A stretch of DNA of 64,000 nucleotides from DASYTH01 sp045806965 (GTDB taxonomy: Bacteria; Actinomycetota; Actinomycetes; Mycobacteriales; Pseudonocardiaceae): contig JBJMIG010000039.1 in the NCBI GenBank assembly GCA_045806965.1, forward strand, positions 3,662 through 67,661, written 5' to 3'. The notes below the pieces were generated by a model. It saw nothing but the letters and a program-made list of their open reading frames with translations. It had not been told where the DNA came from and ran no database searches. Shown piece after piece: positions 25,961 through 34,283 of this stretch (positions are counted from its first letter, which is position 1; each line of letters starts with the position of its first letter). A program made the position numbers and the translations under genes.

Positions 25961-27607
25961 ATGACAGAGACAACCGAAAACCCCATCGACCCGGTCACGC
26001 TCGAGCACAGTGAGGCCGGGGTGCCCGAGGACGATACCTCGCACCCGCTACAGGCCGGCGCCCCGGTGCGCCCGGACTCCCCGACCTTCGCTGAGCTCGG
26101 CGCGCACCCGGAGATCGTCAGCGCGCTGCTCGCAGTCGGCATCGAGCGCGCCTTCGCGATCCAGGAGCTCACCCTGCCGCTGGCCCTCGCCGGCGAGGAC
26201 ATCATCGGCCAGGCGCGCACCGGCACCGGCAAGACGCTCGGCTTCGGCGTGCCGATCCTGCAGCGGATCACCACCCCGGGCGACGGCGTCCCACAGGCGC
26301 TGGTCGTGGTGCCGACCAGGGAGCTGTGCCTCCAGGTCACGCACGACCTGCGAGACGCCGGCAAGCACCTCGGCACCCGGGTGCTGTCCATCTATGGCGG
26401 TGTGCCCTACGAGAAGCAGATCGCCGCGCTTCGGTCCGGCGTCGACATCGTGGTCGGCACCCCCGGCCGGCTGCTCGACCTCGCCGAGCAGCGGCACCTG
26501 GTGCTCGGCAAGGTCTGCGGACTGGTCCTCGACGAGGCCGACAAGATGCTCGACCTGGGCTTCCTGCCGGACATCGAGCGGATTCTGCGGATGGTGCCGG
26601 ACGAGCGGCAGACGATGCTGTTCTCGGCCACCATGCCCGGCCCGATCATCACCCTGGCCCGCACCTTCCTGCGCCGGCCGACGCACATCCGGGCCGAGGA
26701 GAACGACGCGGGCGCGGTGCACGAGCGCACCGCTCAGTTCATCTACCGGGCGCACTCGCTCGACAAGATCGAGATCGTGGCTCGGGCGCTCCAGGCCGAC
26801 GGCCGGGGCCTGACCATGATCTTCGCCAGGACCAAGCGCACCGCGCAGAAGGTCGCCGAGGACCTCACCGAGCGGGGCTTCGCGGTCGCCGCGGTGCACG
26901 GCGACCTCGGCCAGGGCGCCCGCGAGCAGGCCTTGCGCGCGTTCCGCGCCGGCAAGGTCGACGTGCTGGTGTCCACCGACGTGGCGGCCCGCGGTCTCGA
27001 CGTGGACGACGTCACGCACGTGATCAACTACCAGTGCCCGGAGGACGAGGACGCCTACATCCACCGGATCGGGCGCACCGGCCGGGCCGGCCGCGAGGGT
27101 GTGGCGATCACGCTGGTCGACTGGGACGAGGAGCTGCGCTGGAAGTCCGTGAGCGACGCGCTCAGCCTGGACGTGCCGGTGCCGGTGGAGACCTACTCCA
27201 CGTCCGCGCACCTGTTCTCCGACCTGGGTGTGCCGGCGAACGCGACCGGCCGGCTGCCGCTGGCCAAGCGGACCAGGGCCGGGCTGGCCGCCGAGCCGGA
27301 GGAGAACTTCGGCGGGCGTAAGCACCGCGAGCGCGGACGTCCCGCCGGTGGCCGCACCCGGGGCCAGGCCGAGGCCGGTGCCGAGCGCGTCCGCCGCGAT
27401 GGCGACAAGCCCGAGGAGGGCACGGGCCCGAACCGGCGGCGCAGGCGCCGTGGTGCCGCCGCCGAGAACGGACAACCGGCGGAGTCCGCCGAGCGCGGGG
27501 AGAGCCCGAGCGCGGCCCCGGCCGACCGACCGGCGCGACGGCGTCGCCGGCGTCGCGGCGGCGTCGACCTACCGAACACGGGCGACACACCTGGCCAGGC
27601 AGACTAG
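25961..27607 (+). CDS. rhlE: DEAD-box ATP-dependent RNA helicase RhlE
   Basis: The 548-residue protein has the full DEAD-box motif set: Walker A ARTGTGKT, PTRELC, TPGRLLD, DEADKMLD, FSATMP, then in the second domain HGDLGQGARE, DVAARGLDVDDV and HRIGRTGRAG. The tail of about 130 residues is rich in Arg, Ala and Glu (RRRRRRGG-like blocks) and probably binds RNA. It unwinds RNA during decay or ribosome assembly and matches Rv3211. ATG 25961 is the best start, because the frame upstream loses homology. The next gene begins 5 bp after its stop. Confidence 0.95.
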   Translation: MTETTENPIDPVTLEHSEAGVPEDDTSHPLQAGAPVRPDSPTFAELGAHPEIVSALLAVGIERAFAIQELTLPLALAGEDIIGQARTGTGKTLGFGVPILQRITTPGDGVPQALVVVPTRELCLQVTHDLRDAGKHLGTRVLSIYGGVPYEKQIAALRSGVDIVVGTPGRLLDLAEQRHLVLGKVCGLVLDEADKMLDLGFLPDIERILRMVPDERQTMLFSATMPGPIITLARTFLRRPTHIRAEENDAGAVHERTAQFIYRAHSLDKIEIVARALQADGRGLTMIFARTKRTAQKVAEDLTERGFAVAAVHGDLGQGAREQALRAFRAGKVDVLVSTDVAARGLDVDDVTHVINYQCPEDEDAYIHRIGRTGRAGREGVAITLVDWDEELRWKSVSDALSLDVPVPVETYSTSAHLFSDLGVPANATGRLPLAKRTRAGLAAEPEENFGGRKHRERGRPAGGRTRGQAEAGAERVRRDGDKPEEGTGPNRRRRRRGAAAENGQPAESAERGESPSAAPADRPARRRRRRRGGVDLPNTGDTPGQAD

Positions 27608-27612
27608 TCGCC

Positions 27613-28977
27613 GTGGCCATGATCATCGGCGACGAGGACGTGCTCGCGGGTGAGCACCCGGTCGAGCCGGAGCCGCTGGACCCTCGGGACCGCACCAGCT
27701 TCCGCACCGGCCTCGACTTCCTCATCGCCGCGCTGATCGCGATCGTCGTCGTGGTAGCCGGTCTGATCATCTGGCAGACCGGCGAGAACCACGCCACCAA
27801 CCTCACGGCCAACCCGAAGCCGTTGGCGGTCCCGGCCGAGCCGGCGTTCTTCCCGCCGTCGCTCGGTGAGGCCTGGCACGCGCCGAGCCCGGCCACCGCG
27901 GTGCCGGTCGCGGTCGGCCCGGCGGTCGTCACCGGCGAGGGCGGCGACATCATCGGTCGCGACCCGGTCACCGGCGACGTGCTCTGGCGCTATTCCCGCG
28001 ACCTGCCGCTGTGCACGGTCTCCACGGCGTTCTCGCTGGCGGTCGGGGTGTACCGCACCGACGGCAACTGGCTGCCGGCCGGCGACTCGCGGGCCGGCGG
28101 CGGGTGCAGCGAGGTGACCTCGCTCGACCCGGCTTCCGGCAAACGCGGCAAGCAACCCGTGCCCGGCGAGCCGGTGGACAAGCCCAACGGGGGACAGCGC
28201 AACACCGATGCCGAGCTTGGCACCCGGTTGGTCGGCGACGGCACCTACGTCACCGCCACCGGCCGGCGGCTGCTCACCACCTGGCGCTCCGACCTGGTCC
28301 AGACCATGGAGTACGGCACGCTGCCGTCGCTGGTGAACCCCGGCAAGCAGCCGAGGACCGGGTGCGTCTACGGCTCGGTCGCGGTGTCACCGGGCCGGAT
28401 CGGCGTGATCGAGCGCTGCCCGGAGGACTCCGCCGACCGGCTGACCGTCTACCGGGCGACCAACACCGACAACAAGGCCGACGAGCCGGCCGTGGTGTTC
28501 AGCGTGGTGGTCAGCAGCAACGCGCGGGTCGTGGCGCTGGCCGACAACCGGGTTGCCGTGGCGATGCCCGGCCCGAGCCGGCTGGCCGTTTTCGACGACA
28601 CCGGCAAGCAGCTCGAGGAGTTCCCGCTCGACCTGCGGCAACAGGATCTCGAGGGCGACCCGGACGGGTTGGTGGTGCCGGTGGCCAAGAGCGCCGGTGC
28701 CGACTACTGGTTCACCGGTTCCCGCACGATCGCGCTACACCCGGTCGAGCTGCGCCCGATGTGGACCGTGCCGGACGCGCTCGGCCCCGGAACGATCTTC
28801 GCAGGGCGGGCGCTCGTCCCGGTTCGGGACGGCATCCGGGTGCTCGACCAGGCCAACGGCGCCGTCGTCGGCACCTTCCAGGTCAACCGCGGCCAGTACA
28901 CCGGCCCGGTGATGATGGGGTCCATCGGGCCGATGGTGCTCGAGCAGCGAGGTGCCAATCTAGTCGCTCTTCGCTGA
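27613..28977 (+). CDS. Membrane-anchored beta-propeller-like protein (Rv3212 type)
   Basis: The 454-residue protein has a cytoplasmic N-terminus of about 35 residues, one membrane helix (about 37-57, FLIAALIAIVVVVAGLIIW) and a long external domain. That domain has repeated blade-like strands such as GEGGDIIGRDPVTGDVLWRY, similar to PQQ-type propellers. Cysteines in PLCTV, GGCSE, TGCVY and IERCPE may form disulfides. The function is unknown; it lies right after rhlE as in M. tuberculosis. GTG 27613 or ATG 27619 may be the start. Confidence 0.85.
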   Translation: MAMIIGDEDVLAGEHPVEPEPLDPRDRTSFRTGLDFLIAALIAIVVVVAGLIIWQTGENHATNLTANPKPLAVPAEPAFFPPSLGEAWHAPSPATAVPVAVGPAVVTGEGGDIIGRDPVTGDVLWRYSRDLPLCTVSTAFSLAVGVYRTDGNWLPAGDSRAGGGCSEVTSLDPASGKRGKQPVPGEPVDKPNGGQRNTDAELGTRLVGDGTYVTATGRRLLTTWRSDLVQTMEYGTLPSLVNPGKQPRTGCVYGSVAVSPGRIGVIERCPEDSADRLTVYRATNTDNKADEPAVVFSVVVSSNARVVALADNRVAVAMPGPSRLAVFDDTGKQLEEFPLDLRQQDLEGDPDGLVVPVAKSAGADYWFTGSRTIALHPVELRPMWTVPDALGPGTIFAGRALVPVRDGIRVLDQANGAVVGTFQVNRGQYTGPVMMGSIGPMVLEQRGANLVALR

Positions 28978-29020
28978 GCTTCGACGGCGCCTCCAGGCAT
29001 GGTGATGCACACTCAAAAGC

Positions 29021-29953
29021 GTGAACACGATCCCGCCGCCGCCATGGTCTCAACTCAGCCCGCACCGGGGGCGTCGAGTCGATCTCCCGGGTAGGTACGG
29101 CCCGGTCGCTGCCCTGCACGTGCGGGCCAAGCGGCGGCGCGGTGGCGGGCCGGCGCCGGTCGCGGTGCTGGTCCCCGGCTACACCGGGTCCAAAGAGGAC
29201 TTCGCGCCGCTGCTGGACCCGATGGCCCAGGACGGTTTCGACGCGATCGCGATCGACCTGCCCGGCCAGTACGAGTCGAGCGGCCCGGACGAGGAGTCGG
29301 CCTACCTGCCAAGCGCGCTCGGCCTCGTGGTCGCGGAGCTGTGCGGCAAGCTCGCCGCCGACGGCCGCCCGGTGATCCTGCTCGGCCATTCCTACGGCGG
29401 CCTGGTCGCCCGAGGCGCGGTGTTGGCCGGCGCCCCGGTCATCGGGCTCACCCTGCTCGGCAGCGGTCCGGCCGAGCTGCCGCAGGGGTGGCGCCGCCAG
29501 GCACTGGACATCGGTGAGCCGGCCATCCGCCAGCACGGCATGGCCGCGGCGCAGCGGCTGCGCGACACGCTGGACGCGCACAACCCGGCCTGGGTCGCCC
29601 AGCCTGAGGCACTCAAGGATTTCCTCCGCACCCGGTTCATGCGATCGGTGCCGGCCGGCCTGCTCGGCATGGCGCACGGCCTGCGCACCGAGCCGGATCT
29701 GGTCGGCGCGCTGGCCAGGACCATGCAGGCGTCCGGGGCGCAGGGCCTGGTGATGTGCGGCGACGGCGACGACGCCTGGCCGGTGTCCGCCCAGCGCGAC
29801 ATGGCCGACCGGCTCGACGCCGACTTCGCGGTGATCCCGGGCGCCCGGCACACGCCGAACCTGGAGAACCCCGGCGAACTGCTCTACACGCTCATGCCCA
29901 CCTGGCGCACCTGGCTGCTCTACGCCGACCTACCGATGCCGATGGCGGCCTGA
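29021..29953 (+). CDS. Alpha/beta hydrolase
   Basis: The 310-residue protein has an oxyanion region VPGYTGSKEDF, the nucleophile elbow LGHSYGG with Ser124, a probable acid in CGDGDDAWPVS and a histidine in GARHTPNLE. The triad is complete; the substrate is unknown. An insertion after the nucleophile (PQGWRRQALDIGEPAIRQ) forms the cap. It starts at GTG and stands 43 bp after the propeller protein on the same strand, so it may belong to the rhlE transcript. Confidence 0.87.
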   Translation: MNTIPPPPWSQLSPHRGRRVDLPGRYGPVAALHVRAKRRRGGGPAPVAVLVPGYTGSKEDFAPLLDPMAQDGFDAIAIDLPGQYESSGPDEESAYLPSALGLVVAELCGKLAADGRPVILLGHSYGGLVARGAVLAGAPVIGLTLLGSGPAELPQGWRRQALDIGEPAIRQHGMAAAQRLRDTLDAHNPAWVAQPEALKDFLRTRFMRSVPAGLLGMAHGLRTEPDLVGALARTMQASGAQGLVMCGDGDDAWPVSAQRDMADRLDADFAVIPGARHTPNLENPGELLYTLMPTWRTWLLYADLPMPMAA

Positions 29954-30044
29954 GCTCTATCCTCTGCCCTCGCTCGCAGGCTCGCTCGGGCGGCTCGCGG
30001 CCGCTGAGCCGACTTCGCACGGCTCCGGCTCGCCGTCAACCGCT

Positions 30045-30101
30045 TACAGCGGAAGGTCACCTTCATGCGGTTCTACACGCGCAAGGTGACATTCCGCTGT
30101 A
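30045..30101. repeat. Dispersed intergenic palindrome, copy C1
   Basis: TACAGCGGAAGGTCACCTT (30045-30063) is inverted at 30083-30101 with one mismatch; the 19-bp loop contains GCGGTTCTAC. It lies downstream of the hydrolase gene and just before copy C2, between convergent genes. Confidence 0.88.
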
Positions 30102-30121
30102 CCTCCTGCGCTCGCTCGGGC

Positions 30122-30178
30122 ATCGCGCGGAAGGTGACCTTCCTGCGGTTCTACAGGCGGAATGTCACCGTGCGCGAT
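30122..30178. repeat. Dispersed intergenic palindrome, copy C2
   Basis: The left arm ATCGCGCGGAAGGTGACCTT and right arm AATGTCACCGTGCGCGAT are imperfectly complementary; the loop again reads CTGCGGTTCTAC. It ends 5 bp before the stop of the next convergent gene. Confidence 0.82.
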
Positions 30179-30183
30179 ATCCG

Positions 30184-30534
30184 CTAGGCCCACCAGAACA
30201 ACCAGAGCGCAAGCCCGGCAATCGCCAGCACACCGAGCACGGCCGCGGCGCGGGCCCAGCCGCGCCGCCGGTCGGCGAGGCGCTGGATCAGCACGGCCAG
30301 AGCGGCGGCCGCCAGCTGCCCGGCAACGGCCAGCGGCCCGGGCCCGGGCACGCCGCTCAACCACGCGACGATCTGCAGGCCGAGGACGACCGCGGCGAGC
30401 GCGCCCAGTCCGAGCGCGAGCGCACCGGACACCTCGGGCCAGAGCCGCGCCGGCCCGCGCACCCGCCGCGGCGCCGCGAGCGGTTCGGTGGCAGGCACAT
30501 CCCTCGGCTCAACCGTGTCGGCTGACTCCCGCAC
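30184..30534 (-). CDS. Small membrane protein, unknown
   Basis: The 116-residue protein has a charged N-terminus of about 40 residues and then three hydrophobic helices (SGALALGLGALAAVVLGLQI, then LAVAGQLAAAALAVLI, then AAVLGVLAIAGLALWLFWW) separated by short basic loops. I see no family motif. GTG 30534 follows GGGAGAGGCGG, and the open frame upstream overlaps the next gene and has no membrane character. It lies 49 bp from the RecB-like nuclease gene on the same strand. Confidence 0.75.
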   Translation of the reverse strand: MRESADTVEPRDVPATEPLAAPRRVRGPARLWPEVSGALALGLGALAAVVLGLQIVAWLSGVPGPGPLAVAGQLAAAALAVLIQRLADRRRGWARAAAVLGVLAIAGLALWLFWWA

Positions 30535-30583
30535 CCGCCTCTCCCTTCGGTGCGCCTCACGTGGACCCGGTCTCGAGCCGGGC

Positions 30584-31417
30584 TCAGTCCGCCAGCATGG
30601 CCCACGACTGGGCCTGCGGAACGGCCGCCTGGCCCTCGGGACAGCTGCGCCGGAAGTCGCACCAGGAGCACTGCCGGCCCACGTTCGCCGGGAACAGCAC
30701 CTCCTGGTCGCCTCCGGCATCGAGGGTATCCCGGGCCAGCGCGATCTCCTCGGCCGTCTCCTCGGCCCGCGCCTGATGCCTGCCGAGCGACTCCTCGGTG
30801 TGCTCCCAGGCCACCACCGAGCCGGTCGGCAGGTGGTGCAGCTCGACCCGCCGGCAGGGCCGCCGCAGCGTCCGCCGGGCCGCGATCACGTACAACGCCA
30901 GCGCCTGTGACCCGCGCGCGTCATCGGCGCCCAGCCCGAAGCGCCCGGTCTTGTAGTCGACGATCACCAACTCGTCGCCGCGCTCGTCGATCCGGTCCAC
31001 CCGGCCCTCGGCCACGATCGTGCCGGCCGGCGCGGACACCCACCGCTCGAGGCCGACCGGTTCGATGTCGACGTCCACCCCGGCCACGTAGTCCGCCACC
31101 CAGCCGGCGGCCCGCTCCCGGTAAACGGCGGACTGCTCAGGGCCGGCGAACCCGTCGTCCTTCCAGCCCTGCTTGACCAGCGCGACGGCGGCCTCCGGCG
31201 TCCGCTGCCGGACCGGCAGGTCGAAGAACGCCCGCAGCGCGTTGTGCACGACGGCGCCGAGCGTGCTGTGCGCCCACGGCCCGCCGCGCGGCGGGGTCGG
31301 CCGGTCGAGGTAGGCCATCCGGTATCGCCGCGGGCAGTCGGTCCACACGTTGAGCCGCGCAGGCGTCACCCGGATCAGCCGGCGCGGCATGCTGTCGAAA
31401 CCCAACTGCCCTTGCAC
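30584..31417 (-). CDS. Stand-alone RecB-like nuclease with Fe-S cysteine set
   Basis: The 277-residue protein is a single PD-(D/E)XK exonuclease domain. The core is VAEGRVDRIDE ... VIVDYKTGR, followed by the QALALYV helix. A cysteine in TDCPRRYR near the N-terminus and C-x2-C-x5-C near the C-terminus form the four-cysteine pattern of AddB/Cas4-type [4Fe-4S] nucleases. There is no helicase domain, so it acts alone or with a separate partner. GTG 31417 or ATG 31390 may be the start, and neither has a clear ribosome-binding site. Confidence 0.9.
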   Translation of the reverse strand: MQGQLGFDSMPRRLIRVTPARLNVWTDCPRRYRMAYLDRPTPPRGGPWAHSTLGAVVHNALRAFFDLPVRQRTPEAAVALVKQGWKDDGFAGPEQSAVYRERAAGWVADYVAGVDVDIEPVGLERWVSAPAGTIVAEGRVDRIDERGDELVIVDYKTGRFGLGADDARGSQALALYVIAARRTLRRPCRRVELHHLPTGSVVAWEHTEESLGRHQARAEETAEEIALARDTLDAGGDQEVLFPANVGRQCSWCDFRRSCPEGQAAVPQAQSWAMLAD

Positions 31418-31474
31418 ACCGCAAGCTTAGGCACCCGCGCCGACACTCCCACCGCCCGCGGTGGCCCGCCCGGA

Positions 31475-32095
31475 TCAGCTGGCGTCGACGAAGCCGAGCA
31501 CCGAGTTGGCCACCAGTTGCACCGCGATGGCGGCCAGCAGCAGGCCGGCGATCTTGGCGAGCAGCGTGATGCCGCTGTCCTTGATCAGCCGGATCAGCAC
31601 GGTCGAGTAGCGCAGGCAGAGCCAGAGCAGCAGGTGCACGGTGAGGATGGCCAGGGCGAGCGCCAGGTAGGAGCCGAGCTGACCGCCGGTCGCCCGGACG
31701 AACACGATGGTGGCGGCGATCGCGCCGGGCCCGGCGAGCAGCGGGGTGCCAAGCGGCACCAGGGCCACGTTGACGTCTTCGACCGCCTCGGGCCTGGCGT
31801 TGTTCCGCCCGGTCAGCAGGTCGAGGGCGATCAGCAGGAGCAGCAGGCCGCCGGCGCCCTGCATGGCCGGGATGCCGATGTGCAGGTAGCGCAGGATGGC
31901 CTCGCCGCCGACCGCGAACAGGGTGATCACGCTGAGCGAGACCAGCACGGCCTGGCGGGCGGCGCGCAGCCGGGCCGGGTGGGGCTTGCGTGCCACCAGG
32001 CTCAGGAACACGGGGATGGTGCCCGGCGGGTCCATGATCACGACCAGGGTGATGGTCGCCTCGGCGAACAGCCGGCCGTCGAAGACGGCGCTCAC
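31475..32095 (-). CDS. MarC-family integral membrane protein
   Basis: The 206-residue protein has six hydrophobic helices and the MarC signature regions MDPPGTIPVFLSL and PLGTPLLAGPGAIA. The MarC family has no firmly known substrate. The GTG start overlaps the stop of the upstream PHP gene (GTGA), showing coupling. Confidence 0.92.
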   Translation of the reverse strand: MSAVFDGRLFAEATITLVVIMDPPGTIPVFLSLVARKPHPARLRAARQAVLVSLSVITLFAVGGEAILRYLHIGIPAMQGAGGLLLLLIALDLLTGRNNARPEAVEDVNVALVPLGTPLLAGPGAIAATIVFVRATGGQLGSYLALALAILTVHLLLWLCLRYSTVLIRLIKDSGITLLAKIAGLLLAAIAVQLVANSVLGFVDAS

Positions 32096-32955
32096 CGTCC
32101 GACCAGCACCTCAGCGCCGGTGGCCCGCTCAACGATCGCGTCCAGCATGTCGGGCGCGGTACTCTCCTGTCCTAAGTAGACGGTCTTGTTCGTGCCATGG
32201 TAGTCGCTCGAGCCGGTGACCAGCAGACCGCGCTCCTCGGCGACGGCCCGCAGCTCGGCCCTGGCCGCCGGCTCGTGGTCGGGATGGTCCACCTCGAGCC
32301 CGTCGAGACCGGCGGCGGCCAGCTCGGCGATCACGGCAGCGGTCACCGTCGGACCCCGGCGGCGCGCGAACGCGTGGGCCAGCACGGTGACCCCGCCGGC
32401 CGCCCGGACCAGCTCGATCGCCTCGCGCACCGGGGTGCGGGTGCTCGGCAGGTAGTAGCGCCCGCGATCGTTGAGAAAGCGGGCGAACGCGTCGTCGACA
32501 CTGGCCGCGGCGCCGGCCCGGACCAGCGCCATGGCCAGGTGCGGGCGGCCCGCGGTGGATTGCTCCGGCAGCGCGGCCAGCACCGCGTCCGGGTCGATCG
32601 GAAAGCCGTCGGCGGCCATCAGCCCGGCGATGCGGCGCAGCCGGTCGCGTCGCTCGGCCCGGGTCCGGGAGTGTGCCTCGACGATGGCGACCGCGTCCGG
32701 GTCGAAGAGGTAGCCGAGCAGGTGCACGGTGCACCGGCCGCCGCGCCCGTCCTGCGACACGCAGGACAGCTCGGCCCCCCGGACCAGGCGCAAGCCGGTC
32801 GGCAGCGCGGCCGTCGCCTCGGCCCAGCCCACGGTCGTGTCGTGGTCGGTGATGGCCAGCGCGGTCAACCCGGCCCGCGCGGCGGCGGCGACCAGCCCGG
32901 CGGGCGAGTCGGTGCCGTCCGACGCGGTGGAGTGCGTATGCAGATCGATGCGCAT
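32092..32955 (-). CDS. PHP-domain phosphoesterase
   Basis: The 287-residue protein has all four PHP metal-binding motifs: DLHTHSTASDGT at 4-15, ITDHDT near 36, a GAELSC motif and a C-terminal GSSDYHG, plus LAHAF and DHPDH. Such proteins hydrolyse nucleoside phosphates such as 3',5'-bisphosphates or 5'-phosphorylated short RNAs in a trinuclear metal site. The exact substrate is not decided by the sequence. It is coupled to marC by overlap. Confidence 0.92.
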   Translation of the reverse strand: MRIDLHTHSTASDGTDSPAGLVAAAARAGLTALAITDHDTTVGWAEATAALPTGLRLVRGAELSCVSQDGRGGRCTVHLLGYLFDPDAVAIVEAHSRTRAERRDRLRRIAGLMAADGFPIDPDAVLAALPEQSTAGRPHLAMALVRAGAAASVDDAFARFLNDRGRYYLPSTRTPVREAIELVRAAGGVTVLAHAFARRRGPTVTAAVIAELAAAGLDGLEVDHPDHEPAARAELRAVAEERGLLVTGSSDYHGTNKTVYLGQESTAPDMLDAIVERATGAEVLVGR

Positions 32956-32983
32956 GGATCGAGTGTGGACGAACGCGCCGGAC

Positions 32984-33544
32984 TCAGCCCACCGGCCGCC
33001 GCCCCTCGGCGAGGCGGCGGGCCCGCATCATGGAGAACCGCGCCTCCCGCTTCTCCTTGTCCCCGAAGACCAGCTCGGAGATCGCGTCGTAGACCTGTTC
33101 CGGCCTCGGCAGGAACTCGATCTCGTTGAGCGCCTGGATCTGGCCGGCCGACTCGACGATCATGGTGCCGTAGCCGAGCATCCGGCCGGTCACCGTGCGC
33201 TTGTAGGTGAGGTCGGTGACCTTGCTGATCGGCATCATCAGCACCCGCGTGGTGAACACCCCGGTGGTCATCAGAATCCGCTTGTCGGTCACCACGATCC
33301 GCTCAACCCACCAGGCAAGCACCACGTAGGCGAAGTGCAGCACCACGAACAGGGCGAGGTACCACAGCACGTTCTGGATCAGCCAACCCTGCGGCGGCAG
33401 CACATAGGAGATCATCACGCAGATGGCAAGTAATGCGGCGGCTTCGAAGGTGTCCCAGACCAGAAAGGCCCAGTGCCGCCGAACCCGGATCACCCGCTGC
33501 TCGGACTCGAGCAGGTACTCGTCCGGGTCCCGTGGCGCGAACAT
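32984..33544 (-). CDS. PH-domain (bPH2/DUF304) membrane protein
   Basis: The 186-residue protein has two hydrophobic helices (about 32-50 and 57-78) followed by a bacterial PH-like domain with WVERIVVTDKRILMTTGVF and ISKVTDLTYKRT, typical of the bPH_2 family. The C-terminus is basic. The function is unknown; such proteins sit on the inner face of the membrane. The gene is 18 bp downstream of a 54-aa membrane protein gene on the same strand, so the two are probably co-expressed. Confidence 0.88.
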   Translation of the reverse strand: MFAPRDPDEYLLESEQRVIRVRRHWAFLVWDTFEAAALLAICVMISYVLPPQGWLIQNVLWYLALFVVLHFAYVVLAWWVERIVVTDKRILMTTGVFTTRVLMMPISKVTDLTYKRTVTGRMLGYGTMIVESAGQIQALNEIEFLPRPEQVYDAISELVFGDKEKREARFSMMRARRLAEGRRPVG

Positions 33545-33562
33545 AGCTAGACGCTACTCGCT

Positions 33563-33727
33563 TCAGCCCTCGAACACCGAGCGCACGAAGGTGATGACCG
33601 CCTCGGCCGCGTTCCTGAGCCCACTCAGGATCTCGTTCACCAGCGCCGCCGACTGCACCGGCTGGGTGATGAGAAAGAACGCGATCAATGCCACGCCAAC
33701 AATGACGAGAGCCTTCTTCGCCTTCAC
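33563..33727 (-). CDS. Small membrane protein, 54 aa
   Basis: The frame starts at GTG behind AGGCGG, reads VKAKKALVIVGVALIAFF and ends SVFEG before TGA. It has a basic N-terminus, one hydrophobic helix (residues 6-20) and an amphipathic C-terminal helix (ALVNEILSGLRNAAEAVITFV). Third-position GC is high, and it sits 18 bp upstream of the PH-domain gene. It is too short for routine ORF calls. The function is unknown; it resembles other short actinobacterial proteins with one helix next to bPH proteins. Confidence 0.7.
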   Translation of the reverse strand: MKAKKALVIVGVALIAFFLITQPVQSAALVNEILSGLRNAAEAVITFVRSVFEG

Positions 33728-33860
33728 CGCGATCCGCCTGTCCTTCGAACGTGATCTTGCCCTGTTGAGAAAGTTTTACCGCACCAGCGAGAAGATCGGG
33801 AGGAAAGTCCCGCTGTTGGGTCAGTACCGCGTACGCCTACCGCAGTAGGGGCTACGCTTT

Positions 33861-34283
33861 GTGTTCGTGGCCGGCTCCGACGTTCGGATTATCAGGTGCG
33901 TCGGCGGGATTCTCCGTGACACAGCGGGACGTCTGCTGTTGGTACAGCGTAAGAACGAACCTGGCCGCGGCAGGTGGTCGCTGCCTGGCGGCCGGGTAGA
34001 GCCGGGCGAGACCGATGCCGAAGCCCTTGCTCGGGAACTGGTCGAGGAGACCGGGCTTCGGGTGCAACCCGGCGCCCTCGTCGGCACCGTCGAACAACCC
34101 GCGCCCGGCGGCGTCTATCTGATCAACGACTACGCCGGCGAGGTGCTCGGAGGCACCCTACGCCCCGGCGACGACGCGCTCGACGCGGCCTGGGTGGACA
34201 CCGCCGGCTTCGCCGCCCTCGAGCGGGCCGGCGCGCTCAGCCCGCTGCTCGCCGACACCCTGCGCGACTGGCGCGTGGTCTAA
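33861..34283 (+). CDS. NUDIX hydrolase
   Basis: The 140-residue protein carries a complete Nudix box, GGRVEPGETDAEALARELVE followed by ETGL, which holds the metal-binding REVEE-type glutamates. It begins with the VGGILRDTAGRLLLVQR strand pair. It hydrolyses a nucleoside diphosphate linked to another group; the substrate is undecided. A -10-like TACGCT lies at 33853-33858, so a leaderless start at GTG 33867 is as likely as GTG 33861. Its stop overlaps the stop of the convergent DUF2332 gene by two bases in a shared CTAA. Confidence 0.93.
   Translation: MFVAGSDVRIIRCVGGILRDTAGRLLLVQRKNEPGRGRWSLPGGRVEPGETDAEALARELVEETGLRVQPGALVGTVEQPAPGGVYLINDYAGEVLGGTLRPGDDALDAAWVDTAGFAALERAGALSPLLADTLRDWRVV

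Noticed and set aside
33728..33860. Possible extra palindrome copy before the NUDIX gene
   Set aside because: A few bases resemble the loop region but neither arm is present.
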